From the NCBI GenBank assembly GCA_002363035.1, contig DEWA01000017.1, positions 1-25,584 on the forward strand: a stretch of 25,584 nucleotides of DNA, written 5' to 3'. A program made the position numbers and the translations under genes. Below the pieces are notes generated by a model. It ran no database searches. It saw only the letters and a program-made list of their open reading frames with translations, and had not been told where the DNA came from. The stretch is from Verrucomicrobia bacterium UBA3222 (GTDB lineage Bacteria; Verrucomicrobiota; Verrucomicrobiia; Opitutales; UBA9783). Of the stretch, positions 1 to 8,556 are shown one piece after another. Within the stretch, counting starts at the first letter, position 1. The number at the start of each line of letters is the position of its first letter.

Positions 1-1127
1 GGCTCGACTTCCACCGAGGACAGTCGGCTCGATTTTTGCACCTCGATAAACGTCACGAACGCATCCTCCAAACCGTCGCGCAGTTGTTGAACATAGGCGT
101 GTTGGTCGGTGGAGCCTTTGTTGCCGTACACCGTCAGTCCCTGATGCACAACATTACCATCGAGGTCGAGCTTCTTCCCGAGCGACTCCATGACGAGCTG
201 TTGCAGGTATTTCGGGAACAAAACAAGCGCATCCCTGTACGGCAAAACAACCATGTTGCGTCTGCCGTGACCGTCCGTGCAGGCATGCCACGAAAGAGCC
301 AACATCAGTGCAGGATTACGAAAAACATCCGTTTCGCGCGTGGATATATCCATTTCGGCAGCTCCTTTTAACAATTCTTCCGTTGAAATCCCCTGCAACG
401 CTGCCGGCAACAGCCCGACATTGGAAAAGAGACTGGTGCGCCCGCCGACCCAATCCCACATGGGAAATCGTGCCAGCCATTGTTCTTCCGACGCTAATCG
501 ATCCAAAGCACTGCCTTCGCAGGTAACGGCAACCGCCTGCGGTGCAAACGGAAGATTTTTTCTACGAAAAACATCGCGCACTTCCGCCAAACCGTTGCGC
601 GGTTCCGGCGTACTTCCGGATTTGGACGTTACCATCACAAGCGTTTGTTCCAATTCCGGATCCAAGCGACGCAAAACGCGTCCGATGCCATCCGGATCTG
701 TATTGTCGATAAAGAACGGTTGCAACCCGTCACGTTCCGCCCCGAGGGCGTCGCTCAATAACTGCGGACCCAGTGCCGAACCGCCGATGCCGATACACAG
801 CAGATTTTTGAAGATTTTCCCATCTTTGGCGTTTAAAACATGTTCGACAAAATCTTTCCGCTTTTGCTCGTTTTCCCGCAATTCATCGCGGATATCTTCG
901 TTCGGCGCCAACGCGTGATTTCGCAACCAGTAATGCCCGACCATCCGATGCTCATCGGGATTGGCGATGCCGCCCGCTTCCAGCGCGGACATGTCTTGTA
1001 ATGCCCGAGCGATTTTCGGTTGCATCGCTTCGAAAAACGAAGATGCAAACGGGACCTTGGTCGTATCTAAAGAGATGTCGAGCGGTGGGAGATGGAGGAA
1101 GTGTTGTTGGTAGTGGGGGAGGGACAT
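1..1127 (-). CDS. pgi: Glucose-6-phosphate isomerase, 3' end beyond the window
   Basis: Interconverts glucose-6-phosphate and fructose-6-phosphate in the cytoplasm. Reading down from the ATG at 1127-1125 gives about 375 codons with no stop before the window edge, so the C-terminus is missing. Visible family motifs in order are GIGGSALGPQLL (phosphate-binding loop of the first SIS domain), TSKSGSTPEPRNGL, WVGGRTSLFSNVGLLP and GLTVYGNKGSTDQHAYVQQL, which together are diagnostic of PGI and resemble the cyanobacterial/chlamydial type. The N-terminus (MSLPHYQQHF) is short, as in that type. There is no Shine-Dalgarno sequence before the ATG. The gene follows glgC on the same strand after 129 bases that contain a good promoter, so it probably has its own transcript. 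Identity is secure; only the start is a choice. Confidence 0.96.
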   Translation of the reverse strand, partial: MSLPHYQQHFLHLPPLDISLDTTKVPFASSFFEAMQPKIARALQDMSALEAGGIANPDEHRMVGHYWLRNHALAPNEDIRDELRENEQKRKDFVEHVLNAKDGKIFKNLLCIGIGGSALGPQLLSDALGAERDGLQPFFIDNTDPDGIGRVLRRLDPELEQTLVMVTSKSGSTPEPRNGLAEVRDVFRRKNLPFAPQAVAVTCEGSALDRLASEEQWLARFPMWDWVGGRTSLFSNVGLLPAALQGISTEELLKGAAEMDISTRETDVFRNPALMLALSWHACTDGHGRRNMVVLPYRDALVLFPKYLQQLVMESLGKKLDLDGNVVHQGLTVYGNKGSTDQHAYVQQLRDGLEDAFVTFIEVQKSSRLSSVEVE

Positions 1128-1184
1128 AGAGGGTTAGGTACCAAATACAAATGAGGGCGAAACAAGATACAACCGCATAATATT

Positions 1185-1212
1185 ATTATACCACATGGAG
1201 GCAAAATTGTAA
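1185..1212 (-). promoter_or_regulatory. Sigma70-type promoter for pgi
   Basis: On the minus strand TTACAA (1212-1207) is followed by a 16-base spacer and a perfect TATAAT (1190-1185). Transcription would start near 1178, giving a leader of about 50 bases without a Shine-Dalgarno sequence. A weaker hexamer (TACCTA) lies only 7 bases before the ATG, so a second, leaderless start is possible. Confidence 0.6.
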
Positions 1213-1256
1213 GAATTATTGCTGTTTCTGTCGGTTTCACGAGAAGTGTTGGATTT

Positions 1257-2537
1257 CTACAACACCACCCCTTCCTCCACAACTCCGCCTTTTTCGATCA
1301 CCAAAATACCGTCTTTGACGTAAATCGGACCTTGATGAAAGCCGTTCGGTTTGCCTTCCGGCGAAAGGCGGACGTTGTTGCCGATGCGCACATTGCGGTC
1401 GATAACGGCGTTGCGAATGTAGCAGTTTTCACCGATGCCCATGCCGATTTTTTCGGAAGTCGTCGGGTTCACGGCGGGGTGTTCGTAATGGTCGGCGCCC
1501 ATCAGATAAACGTTTTCCAACTGCGTTCCGCCGCGGATAATCGACCGAATGCCGATGACGCAGCGGTTGAGGCGCACATCGGTGAGGATACTGCCGTCGG
1601 CGATAATCGAATGTTCGACGGTGCAACGGTTCAGTTTGGAAGCCGCCAAATGGCGCGGTTTGGAAAAGATCGGTGCCAATTCGTTGTAAAAATCAAATGC
1701 CGGCAGCGGATCGGTCAGCATTAGATTGGCTTCGAAGAACGACGGAATGGTTCCGATATCCGCCCAATAGCCGTTAAAAAGGTAGCCGTACAGACGGAAA
1801 CGATTCAGTGCCGTCGGAATAATATCTTTGCCGAAGTCGTGCAAATTCGACGCCAGGCAGGTTTTTAAGACGCCCGCTTTGAAGGCGTAAATGCCCATGG
1901 ACGCCAAGCAGTACGGTTGGTCGCTCGGATCGTTGACGCCGGCGCGCAGATGGTCGCAAAGATGCAGTTCGCGGATGAGTTCTTCGTGTTGCGGTTTTTC
2001 GACGAAACGCCGAATGTGCCAATCGTCCGCCACATCCATGATGCCGAACGCGGATGCCTGTGATGCGGGGACGGCTTTGGCGGCGACGGTAATGTCGGCG
2101 TGCGTATTTAAGTGATGCTTTACGAAGGCGGCGAGATCCATGCGATAGAGCTGGTCGCCGGACAAAATAAGCACCGTTTGTTCGTCCTCCAGCGGAATGT
2201 GAATGAGATTTTGCCGAACGGCATCGGCGGTTCCGCGGTACCAATCGTCATTTAAAGCGGTTTGTTCCGCCGACAACACTTCCACAAAACCTCCCGAAAA
2301 GTGGTCAAAGCGATAAGCCTGTCGAATGTGTCGATGGAGGGATTCGGTGTTGAATTGCGTCAGGAGATAGATTTGATTGTATCCGGCGTGCAGGCAGTTG
2401 CTGATGGGAATATCCACCAAACGGTATTTGCCGCCCAACGGAACGGCGGGTTTGCAACGCACCTTCGTCAGCGGTTCGAGCCGCGTTCCGCGACCGCCTC
2501 CCATAATAATACAGACAACATTTGACGGACGACACAT
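1257..2537 (-). CDS. glgC: Glucose-1-phosphate adenylyltransferase (ADP-glucose pyrophosphorylase)
   Basis: Makes ADP-glucose from glucose-1-phosphate and ATP, the committed step of bacterial glycogen synthesis. The protein is 426 aa, normal for the family. The N-terminal nucleotidyltransferase motif GGGRGTRLEPLTK (residues 13-25) is followed by CKPAVPLGGKYRLVDIPISN. LSGDQLYRMD and VEKP follow in the sugar-nucleotide core. The second half is a left-handed beta-helix region (RCVIGIRSIIRGG, GENCYIRNAVIDRNVRIGNNV) that ends in the cyanobacterial/plant-like pattern with a terminal GVVL. The ATG at 2537 is preceded by AAAAGGA, a good ribosome site. It lies upstream of pgi on the same strand and diverges from the zinc-knuckle gene. 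Confidence 0.97.
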   Translation of the reverse strand: MCRPSNVVCIIMGGGRGTRLEPLTKVRCKPAVPLGGKYRLVDIPISNCLHAGYNQIYLLTQFNTESLHRHIRQAYRFDHFSGGFVEVLSAEQTALNDDWYRGTADAVRQNLIHIPLEDEQTVLILSGDQLYRMDLAAFVKHHLNTHADITVAAKAVPASQASAFGIMDVADDWHIRRFVEKPQHEELIRELHLCDHLRAGVNDPSDQPYCLASMGIYAFKAGVLKTCLASNLHDFGKDIIPTALNRFRLYGYLFNGYWADIGTIPSFFEANLMLTDPLPAFDFYNELAPIFSKPRHLAASKLNRCTVEHSIIADGSILTDVRLNRCVIGIRSIIRGGTQLENVYLMGADHYEHPAVNPTTSEKIGMGIGENCYIRNAVIDRNVRIGNNVRLSPEGKPNGFHQGPIYVKDGILVIEKGGVVEEGVVL

Positions 2538-2775
2538 AGGTATTTTTTTCCTTTTAACGGCAACGGAATGCGCACGAACGGTACTGCGATGCGACGGTTC
2601 CGAACGGCGACGGATGCAAATTCAGTATATAAAAAAGTCCCACAGGCGGCAAGCCTTTAACGTGCTTGAGCGATGGGAAGCGGTTTCCGAACAATCAGAT
2701 GTTTCGAAACATGTAAAAACAGTACATATCGCATTTAAGTTGCAAAAATTTTCTTTTTTGCTTTTACTTTAGAGG
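2538..2775. other. Divergent intergenic region between glgC and the zinc-knuckle gene
   Basis: Holds the glgC promoter and leader, and a weaker plus-strand promoter candidate (TTGCAA at 2740-2745, 17 bases, TTTACT at 2763-2768) that would start transcription at about the ATG at 2776. A 52-codon plus-strand frame (2614-2772, starting MQIQYIKKSH) ends in a TAG only 3 bases before that ATG. It could be a leader peptide, but it overlaps the glgC promoter and nothing else supports it. Confidence 0.4.
2624..2652 (-). promoter_or_regulatory. Sigma70-type promoter for glgC
   Basis: TTGCCG (2652-2647), a 17-base spacer and TATACT (2629-2624) on the minus strand. The predicted start is near 2617, giving a leader of about 80 bases that ends in the AAAAGGA ribosome site of glgC. 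Confidence 0.6.
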
Positions 2776-5700
2776 ATGTGTAAATATTTCAAAATATACG
2801 CTGTCCTTCTGGCAGCTTTGGGATGCGGTCGCGCATGGTGCGATGTTCATTTTTTCTGCACACAGTGTAACTGTGGCGTCAACTGGAAGGAGTGGGGAAG
2901 CCATGCGGCGAAAAACCATGCGGGTAAGTATAAGAAGCCGTTCTTTTTGTGGTGCCCTTCTTCGAACTGTAAGTGTCCTTTGGCACCTGTTTCACCCTTG
3001 AAAATTGGCGGTCAAACGGTAGAGTGTGCCGATAGGCATGTGCGTAAACACGGGGATAAGTATATCACATATGATCTTTGGTGTACAAAATGCAACATGG
3101 TTGTTCCGAGACATCTTTGGGAGATGCATTTGATACGAGTGCATCCGGACGTTGGTGGATTATACCAGGTTTTTTGTCCTTGTGGCAAGGAGAAGTCTTC
3201 CCAAAAAAAGGAAGACCAGTTTTTTGATAAGTCTGAGCCATCCGAATCGAGTGGATGTTTGCAGGGTTCTATAGAGTTTTATACCGTGTCTTCCGGCACA
3301 CAGAGCGGGAATTTCGATGCCTTTGAAGGTGAGGGTGACAATTCCGGATGGGTATGCTCGTGTTCGAGCACATACACTCAGGAAGATCAGTTGATTTGTA
3401 AGGAGTGCAAGAAGGATTGTAAGGAGTGCAAGAAGGATTGTAAGGAGTGCGGGAAGGATTGTAAGGAGTGCAAGAAGGATGGTAAGGAGTGCGAGAAGGA
3501 TTGTAAGGAGTGCGGGAAGGATGGTAAGGAGTGCAAGAAGGATGGTAAGGAGTGCAAGAAGGATGGTAAGGAGTGCAAGAAGGATGGTAAGGAGTGCGAG
3601 AAGGATGGTAAGGAGTGCGGGAAGGATGGTAAGGAGTGCGAGAAGGATGGTAAGGAGTGCGAGAAGGATTGTAAGGAGTGCGGGAAGGATAGAATCCCGT
3701 CCTATCTTGGGCTCGAGCACCTGTTTGCGAAACATAAAGACAAGGTGAAGGACTATTTGCCACAGTACGAATTTTATTGCAAAGAATGCAAAAAAACCTT
3801 CAAGACGGCACAGAAATGGGGCAGTCATGTGTTCAAGTGCTCGGGACGTTTGGAAAAAGAAGGTGAATGGAAGGTATTTTACTGTCCGTTGTGCGGGGAA
3901 AATCCGAAAACATTTTATGAAAAACACGCAGCCGAATCCCATCCGGAGCAGTGCATATATTGTTTCGAAAAGATTCAGAGTGAAAAATTACGTGAGGAGC
4001 ATATGAAAGAAGCGCATAGAATTTTCTGTCCGTTTTGTAATCAGGATCAATTTGAAGTGCCGCTTGCGGTTCACATCGTGAGGGCGCATGAGATATGGGA
4101 AGGTCCCTGTCCCTGGGACAGGCGTCGTGAGGTTCGTTGTAAATGGTGTCCTCCCGGTTTAGGCGGTTTCAGAAGTTTTTACGCTGATGAAGCAATACAA
4201 GGCCGAAAAATGATACTGTATCACTTCATGCAAAAACACACTTCGCAAATAAAAGAACTATACTGGAATCCCAATGGCTTGTACCGATTTATCGTCCAGC
4301 AAAAACTATACAATACGCAAAGCGTAGAGCCGTGTAAGAGTTTATACTTTCGGTATTCGGGATTGTGTGTCCTGAATGGGCATAGTAGTCATCCATCGCT
4401 AGACTGTGGGGGGTGTCCATATTGCAAAAGTCTGGTGATACCAAAGAATAACGACCAGAAATGGTACACAAAAATTGAAGCAGCAAAGGAACATTGGAAG
4501 CTGTTTCACGCAGGCATGAAATATTGCCGGTCTTGCAACTCTATTCATCAGGAAAAGGACTATGACAACCATTTATTGTCGTCGGAACACAGCGATAAAT
4601 GTGAACCGCAAGCGGCATATGTAAAATGCCCGGACTGTCCTAAGGCGGTTTTGATGGAGGATTTGTATCACGGAGAGAAGAAACACGGCAAGGGATTTGT
4701 TTTTTGTACCGAATGCAAACGCTGGGGAACAGGGAGTTGTCCGGGTTGCGGGAAATGGGTGCTTGATGAGTGTGAGGAATGCCAGCAACGGATCTGCGGA
4801 ACGTGTCCGCAGTGCGAGAAGAAGGCATTCGGATCCTGTTCCGAGTGCCAGCAATATGTGACAGGGGAGTGCTCCGAATGTAAGAAGGAAGTGAACGGAA
4901 AGTGTCCGACGTGTGTCACGAAAGTGTTGGGAAAATGCCCGGTTTGCGGGAACGAGGTAACCGGTTACTGTAGTCGATGTAAGCAACGGGTTGTCGGGAA
5001 ATGTTCCGTGTGTGGTAGTAACTGTGCCTCGGGGGTCTGTTCGAACTGTAAACAAAAAGTAGGGAGTATCCCAAGGGGCTATATAGCTTTTGAATCCCAT
5101 ATGAGGGAGAAACACAACAAGAAGTTGCAAGATAAACAACCGGCTAAACAAGCGGCTGAGAAGCTACGCGAGCAGGCAGAAACGTTCAAAGACGATAAGG
5201 ATTTTCGTTGGTGTGAGGAATGCGGTGTTCACGTTTGTAACGAAGACAAAGATCGCATAGCCCATTGCAGGGACCGGCATAAAGGTTCCCGTAACGGGTG
5301 GTGCGAGCTTTGCAGGTGGGATTTTGATGGTACACTCAGCGATCATTTGGTGAGAAAACATTCGAAGGAGGTGCAACGTTGCAAGTGCGGTTTGTATGTT
5401 TTCAAAGATTTGGATAAACGGCATTTGGCGCGTCACACATGCTACTGCATCCAATGCAGGAAGGATGTACCGTTTGAACATATGAACAAGGCGCATAACT
5501 GTACTCCGAAGTGCAAGCCGATTGCGAATTACGGAGAACTTGTATGGGACATTCAGCACGACGAACAATGCCAGGACCGTCACTGGTTTATGTGTAATTT
5601 CCTTGTCTGTGACTTTAGAGGGTCAAGTGATGACGCGTTTAGGCAGCATATCATGGAAGCTCACGGATGTACGGAAGATTGCAAGTATGAACGGAACGGT

Positions 5701-6207
5701 TACCAGTTTAAAATTACACATTGCGGTTGTATGTATGATGAAAAAATACAGGTAAAATGTCCGTGCGACAAGTGGTGTGGCGTTAGGGGTACGAAAGGAA
5801 GCATTCTTGAGCACGTATGGTTGGAACACGGTTGTACCTGGGGTAAGTGTGGCTATGGAAAGGATGGGTTTAGACATGATGCGAATTGTCAATACATAGC
5901 TTCCATAACATTTTACCCATGTCCGTTTGGCGGATGTCGCTTCCAGGGTGTAGAGAAGGATATGGAGGAGCATATGTCTGATAAGCACAACTGCCTCGAT
6001 TATTATTGCACTTTTAAAAAAGGTGTCCCGTCTCACGCCGTGACTTGCCCCAACAGAGTTTTCAAATGCCCCGTGTGTTCTAATAAGCCCTCCGTAACAA
6101 AGAAACATTTGAGGGATTTTCACGGGTGCCATGACTTTTGTCATATTAACGAGGAAGGTAACGGCATAGAGCATCATTATGAGTGTATAAACAAAGATCA
6201 ATTTTAA
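2776..6207 (+). CDS. Giant exported Cys/His-rich zinc-finger-like protein
   Basis: Not a family I can name. The 1143-aa product begins with a signal sequence (MCKYFKIYAVLLAALGCGRAWC) whose GC pair could also be a weak lipobox. The mature part is built from C-x2-C plus H-x3-5-H units, for example CTQC followed by H-x4-H near residues 31-50, and four C-terminal units of the type C-x4-C...H-x3-4-H-G/N-C (about residues 940-1130). This is the C2H2 layout common in eukaryotes and rare in exported bacterial proteins. Residues 208-305 are fourteen 7-residue repeats (C/G-KECxKD) and residues 643-764 are eleven CxxC units of 11 residues. Zinc binding and host targeting are inference. The ATG is preceded directly by TAGAGG with no usable spacing, so a leaderless start is likely. 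No neighbouring gene shares its strand as an operon. Confidence 0.85.
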   Translation: MCKYFKIYAVLLAALGCGRAWCDVHFFCTQCNCGVNWKEWGSHAAKNHAGKYKKPFFLWCPSSNCKCPLAPVSPLKIGGQTVECADRHVRKHGDKYITYDLWCTKCNMVVPRHLWEMHLIRVHPDVGGLYQVFCPCGKEKSSQKKEDQFFDKSEPSESSGCLQGSIEFYTVSSGTQSGNFDAFEGEGDNSGWVCSCSSTYTQEDQLICKECKKDCKECKKDCKECGKDCKECKKDGKECEKDCKECGKDGKECKKDGKECKKDGKECKKDGKECEKDGKECGKDGKECEKDGKECEKDCKECGKDRIPSYLGLEHLFAKHKDKVKDYLPQYEFYCKECKKTFKTAQKWGSHVFKCSGRLEKEGEWKVFYCPLCGENPKTFYEKHAAESHPEQCIYCFEKIQSEKLREEHMKEAHRIFCPFCNQDQFEVPLAVHIVRAHEIWEGPCPWDRRREVRCKWCPPGLGGFRSFYADEAIQGRKMILYHFMQKHTSQIKELYWNPNGLYRFIVQQKLYNTQSVEPCKSLYFRYSGLCVLNGHSSHPSLDCGGCPYCKSLVIPKNNDQKWYTKIEAAKEHWKLFHAGMKYCRSCNSIHQEKDYDNHLLSSEHSDKCEPQAAYVKCPDCPKAVLMEDLYHGEKKHGKGFVFCTECKRWGTGSCPGCGKWVLDECEECQQRICGTCPQCEKKAFGSCSECQQYVTGECSECKKEVNGKCPTCVTKVLGKCPVCGNEVTGYCSRCKQRVVGKCSVCGSNCASGVCSNCKQKVGSIPRGYIAFESHMREKHNKKLQDKQPAKQAAEKLREQAETFKDDKDFRWCEECGVHVCNEDKDRIAHCRDRHKGSRNGWCELCRWDFDGTLSDHLVRKHSKEVQRCKCGLYVFKDLDKRHLARHTCYCIQCRKDVPFEHMNKAHNCTPKCKPIANYGELVWDIQHDEQCQDRHWFMCNFLVCDFRGSSDDAFRQHIMEAHGCTEDCKYERNGYQFKITHCGCMYDEKIQVKCPCDKWCGVRGTKGSILEHVWLEHGCTWGKCGYGKDGFRHDANCQYIASITFYPCPFGGCRFQGVEKDMEEHMSDKHNCLDYYCTFKKGVPSHAVTCPNRVFKCPVCSNKPSVTKKHLRDFHGCHDFCHINEEGNGIEHHYECINKDQF
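3397..3690 (+). repeat. Fourteen tandem 21-base repeats inside the zinc-knuckle gene
   Basis: Consensus TGTAAGGAGTGCAAGAAGGA plus a final T, encoding (C/G)KEC(K/E/G)KD. Copies differ mostly at two positions (TGT/GGT, and AAG/GAG/GGG), so the array is young or kept uniform. The length is a multiple of three, so copy-number changes stay in frame. Every copy contains TAAGGAG, which matches the Shine-Dalgarno consensus. Confidence 0.95.
4702..5067 (+). repeat. Eleven CxxC units of 11 residues in the zinc-knuckle protein
   Basis: Protein-level repeat at residues 643-764 with the pattern x-C-x-x-C-x-x-x-V-x-G, for example KCPTCVTKVLG, KCPVCGNEVTG and YCSRCKQRVVG. One unit has an extra residue. The DNA copies are well diverged, unlike the 21-base array upstream, so this is an older repeat kept by selection on the protein. 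Paired CxxC knuckles suggest a ladder of zinc ribbons. Confidence 0.9.
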
Positions 6208-6583
6208 CGGCGGAATACGTTTATTTCGAAAACATGAAAAAATAAGCGGAGAGTTGTAACGGTTCGCAAAGGGGGGGGGCGGCAAGTCGAAGGACGCGTA
6301 TTCCTCGTAAAAAGCAAAAAACAAACGGGCAATCGGTTTTGTTCTTGTAAAAGCAATGATGAGGGTGCACGTGTTTCGGACGATAGAGAAAATGGTCATC
6401 GGTATATTGTGCACCGGCATACGGTGAGTGACGATATATGGGATCGTTCGCTCGAATGTGCCCGCATGGGCTTGGTGTTTGGGTATTTTCTTTTGTAAAT
6501 TCGTCGTTTTTTACATTTCCGATGCGAGTACGTCGTAATTTTTTGGGATTGCAACGGGATAGCGTGGTCTTACCCTGAAAGCT
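6208..6583 (+). other. Intergenic region before glmS, no confident gene
   Basis: Contains a run of nine G (6271-6279) and a plus-strand frame open from 6238 to the TAA at 6496-6498 (86 codons) with natural-looking codons but no ATG, GTG or TTG near its start. It may be a gene remnant or chance. No clear terminator for the upstream gene is visible. A weak promoter for glmS sits at the right end. Confidence 0.4.
6549..6576 (+). promoter_or_regulatory. Possible leaderless promoter for glmS
   Basis: TTGCAA (6549-6554), a 16-base spacer and TACCCT (6571-6576), followed by 7 bases and the GTG start. The minus-10 match is weak, but no Shine-Dalgarno sequence precedes the GTG. Confidence 0.35.
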
Positions 6584-8443
6584 GTGTGCGGCATCATCGG
6601 CTACATCGGTAAGGAAGAGGCATTGCCGGTTCTCTTGAAAGGTTTAACCTGCATGGAGTACCGCGGCTACGATTCGGCGGGATTGTCGGTCGGGGACGAG
6701 CAACATGCGTTTCGGACGGTGCGTGCCGTCGGGCGGGTTGCGCAACTGACGAAGCGCGCGGCGGAAGTTTCGTTGCGCGGGCATGTCGGCATCGGGCACA
6801 CCCGTTGGGCAACGCACGGCGGCATTACCGAAAACAACACCCATCCGCATACCAGTTGCGACGGGAAATTTATTCTCGTTCACAACGGCGTGATCGAGAA
6901 TTATGCCGCGCTGAAGGAGCATTTAAAGAAAAACGGGTGTACGTTTTACGGCGATACCGATACGGAGGTATTGGTCAATTTAATCGCTTGGCATTATCGG
7001 CAGTTTTCGGACATTTCAACTCTTTCCAAGCGTTTTAAGACGAGTGTCCGCAAAGCGTTGTCGGAACTGCAGGGAACCTACGGGATTGCGGTACTTTGCA
7101 CCGATTGCCCGAACGAACTGATCGGCGCGCGCAAAAGTTCGCCGCTGGTACTGGGTGTCGGGAAAGACGAATTGTTTTTGGCAAGCGACATCGGTGCGTT
7201 CGGCGGTCGAACCAAGGATGTGGTGTTTTTGTCCGACGGCGAAATTGTCCATTTAAAAGGGAATGAATTCCATATTACGGGTGCGGACGAACGGGCGTTG
7301 TCGCCGACCGTTGAAACCGTCGATTGGGAGGGCGATGTTTCCGATTTGGGTTCTTATACGTCCTACATGCAAAAGGAGATTTTCGAACAGCCGAAATCGC
7401 TGGAAAATACAATGCTCGGGCGATTTTCAGCGGACGGAAGTTCGGCGCATTTGGGCGGTCTGCAACTATCCGCGGACGAATTGCGGCGCGCGGAACGCCT
7501 CTTGTTGATCGGTTGCGGAAGCGCGTATCATGCGTGCAAAGTCGGTGCGTATCTGCTCGAACGCTACGCGCGCATTCCGACGGAAGTCGAGTATGCATCG
7601 GAATTTCGCTATCGCAACGCGCCGTTGGGCAAAAATACTTTGATATTCGTTGTGAGCCAATCGGGCGAAACGCGGGATACGCTGGATGCGTTGCACGAAG
7701 CGCGGCGAAAGGGACTTCGCGTGTTGGCGATTACCAACGCCGTCGGATCAACGGTTGCGCGCGAATCGGACGGCGGCGTTTATCAGCGTTCGGAACCGGA
7801 AATCGGGGTTGCAAGCACCAAAGCGTTCACGGGGCAGATTGCGACGTTCCTGCTGCTTTCGCTGTATCTGGGGCGCATGCGCGAAATGAGTTTTTCGGAG
7901 GGATGTCGGCTGGTGCAGGCACTGAAAGACCTGCCGACGTGCGCGAAGGAGGTTTTGACGTCTTGCGACGATTGGGCGCGTGCGACGGCAAAAAAGTACG
8001 CAAAGTGTCCGAGTTTTTACTTTATCGGTCGGCAGATGCTGTTCCCGATTGCGCTGGAAGGTGCTTTGAAGTTGAAGGAAGTTTCTTATATTCACGCCGA
8101 AGCATATCCCGGGGGCGAACTGAAACACGGACCGATCGCGCTGATTGAACCGTCGTTCCCGACGTTCGTTTTGGCGTCCGACCCCGAAATGCTTTCGAAA
8201 AACATCAACAACATGACGGAAATCAAAGCGCGAAAAGGACAGGTGATTGCGTTGGGCGTCGAAGGTCATCCGTTCCCGAACGATGTTTGCGACGATGCTT
8301 TTTATCTGCCGAAGGTACACGAAGCACTTTTGCCGATTATCACGGTGCTTCCGTTGCAGTTGTTTGCCTATTATGCAGCTTTGGAACGCGGTTGCGACGT
8401 CGATAAACCGCGGAATTTGGCAAAAGCGGTTACGGTGGAGTAG
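6584..8443 (+). CDS. glmS: Glutamine--fructose-6-phosphate aminotransferase (isomerizing)
   Basis: Makes glucosamine-6-phosphate from fructose-6-phosphate and glutamine, feeding peptidoglycan and lipid A synthesis in the cytoplasm. The start is a GTG, fixed by the absolutely required N-terminal cysteine: Met-Cys-Gly-Ile-Ile-Gly, with Cys2 exposed after Met removal as the glutaminase nucleophile. HTRWATHG lies at residues 72-79 and VHNGVIENYA follows. The two SIS domains are marked by LLIGCGSAYHA, SQSGETRDTLDAL, ASTKAFTGQ and EGALKLKEVSYIHAEAYPGGELKHGP. The C-terminus DKPRNLAKAVTVE is canonical. At 619 aa it is full length. No Shine-Dalgarno sequence precedes the GTG. Nothing resembling a glmS ribozyme was seen upstream. 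Confidence 0.98.
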   Translation: MCGIIGYIGKEEALPVLLKGLTCMEYRGYDSAGLSVGDEQHAFRTVRAVGRVAQLTKRAAEVSLRGHVGIGHTRWATHGGITENNTHPHTSCDGKFILVHNGVIENYAALKEHLKKNGCTFYGDTDTEVLVNLIAWHYRQFSDISTLSKRFKTSVRKALSELQGTYGIAVLCTDCPNELIGARKSSPLVLGVGKDELFLASDIGAFGGRTKDVVFLSDGEIVHLKGNEFHITGADERALSPTVETVDWEGDVSDLGSYTSYMQKEIFEQPKSLENTMLGRFSADGSSAHLGGLQLSADELRRAERLLLIGCGSAYHACKVGAYLLERYARIPTEVEYASEFRYRNAPLGKNTLIFVVSQSGETRDTLDALHEARRKGLRVLAITNAVGSTVARESDGGVYQRSEPEIGVASTKAFTGQIATFLLLSLYLGRMREMSFSEGCRLVQALKDLPTCAKEVLTSCDDWARATAKKYAKCPSFYFIGRQMLFPIALEGALKLKEVSYIHAEAYPGGELKHGPIALIEPSFPTFVLASDPEMLSKNINNMTEIKARKGQVIALGVEGHPFPNDVCDDAFYLPKVHEALLPIITVLPLQLFAYYAALERGCDVDKPRNLAKAVTVE

Positions 8444-8535
8444 GGGCAGTTGATTTCGAAGTTCCAATAATGAGTATTTTTGCCGATTGTTCTCGAAGGT
8501 GTATTTTTAAGTCGTCTGCCGCAGGCTGTTGAGTG

Positions 8536-8541
8536 TATAAT
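8536..8541 (+). promoter_or_regulatory. Minus-10 element before the NIF3-like gene
   Basis: Perfect TATAAT 15 to 18 bases before the candidate starts, which would give a leader of only about 10 bases. No convincing minus-35 element is seen. Confidence 0.4.
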
Positions 8542-8556
8542 CTTCGCAAGTAATTC

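Noticed and set aside
2614..2772. 52-codon frame ending 3 bases before the zinc-knuckle ATG
   Set aside because: It overlaps the glgC promoter and has no ribosome site; kept only as a remark on the intergenic region.
3397..3690. CRISPR-like periodic repeats
   Set aside because: Units are contiguous with no spacers, period 21, and in frame with a coding sequence.
3160..3942. Long minus-strand open frames (260 and 164 aa) across the 21-base repeat array
   Set aside because: They are mirror images of the repeat: low-complexity LLALLTI and HPSRTPY ladders with no start signal, opposite a well-supported gene.
5623..6420. Minus-strand 265-aa frame
   Set aside because: Most of it is antisense to the zinc-knuckle gene, and its proline run comes from the G9 tract; no ribosome site or motif.
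6208..6583. glmS ribozyme or riboswitch
   Set aside because: No conserved ribozyme core was recognised, and the predicted transcript starts at the GTG.
7324..8148. 274-aa plus-strand frame inside glmS
   Set aside because: It is a shadow frame of glmS with Arg-rich composition and no independent signals.
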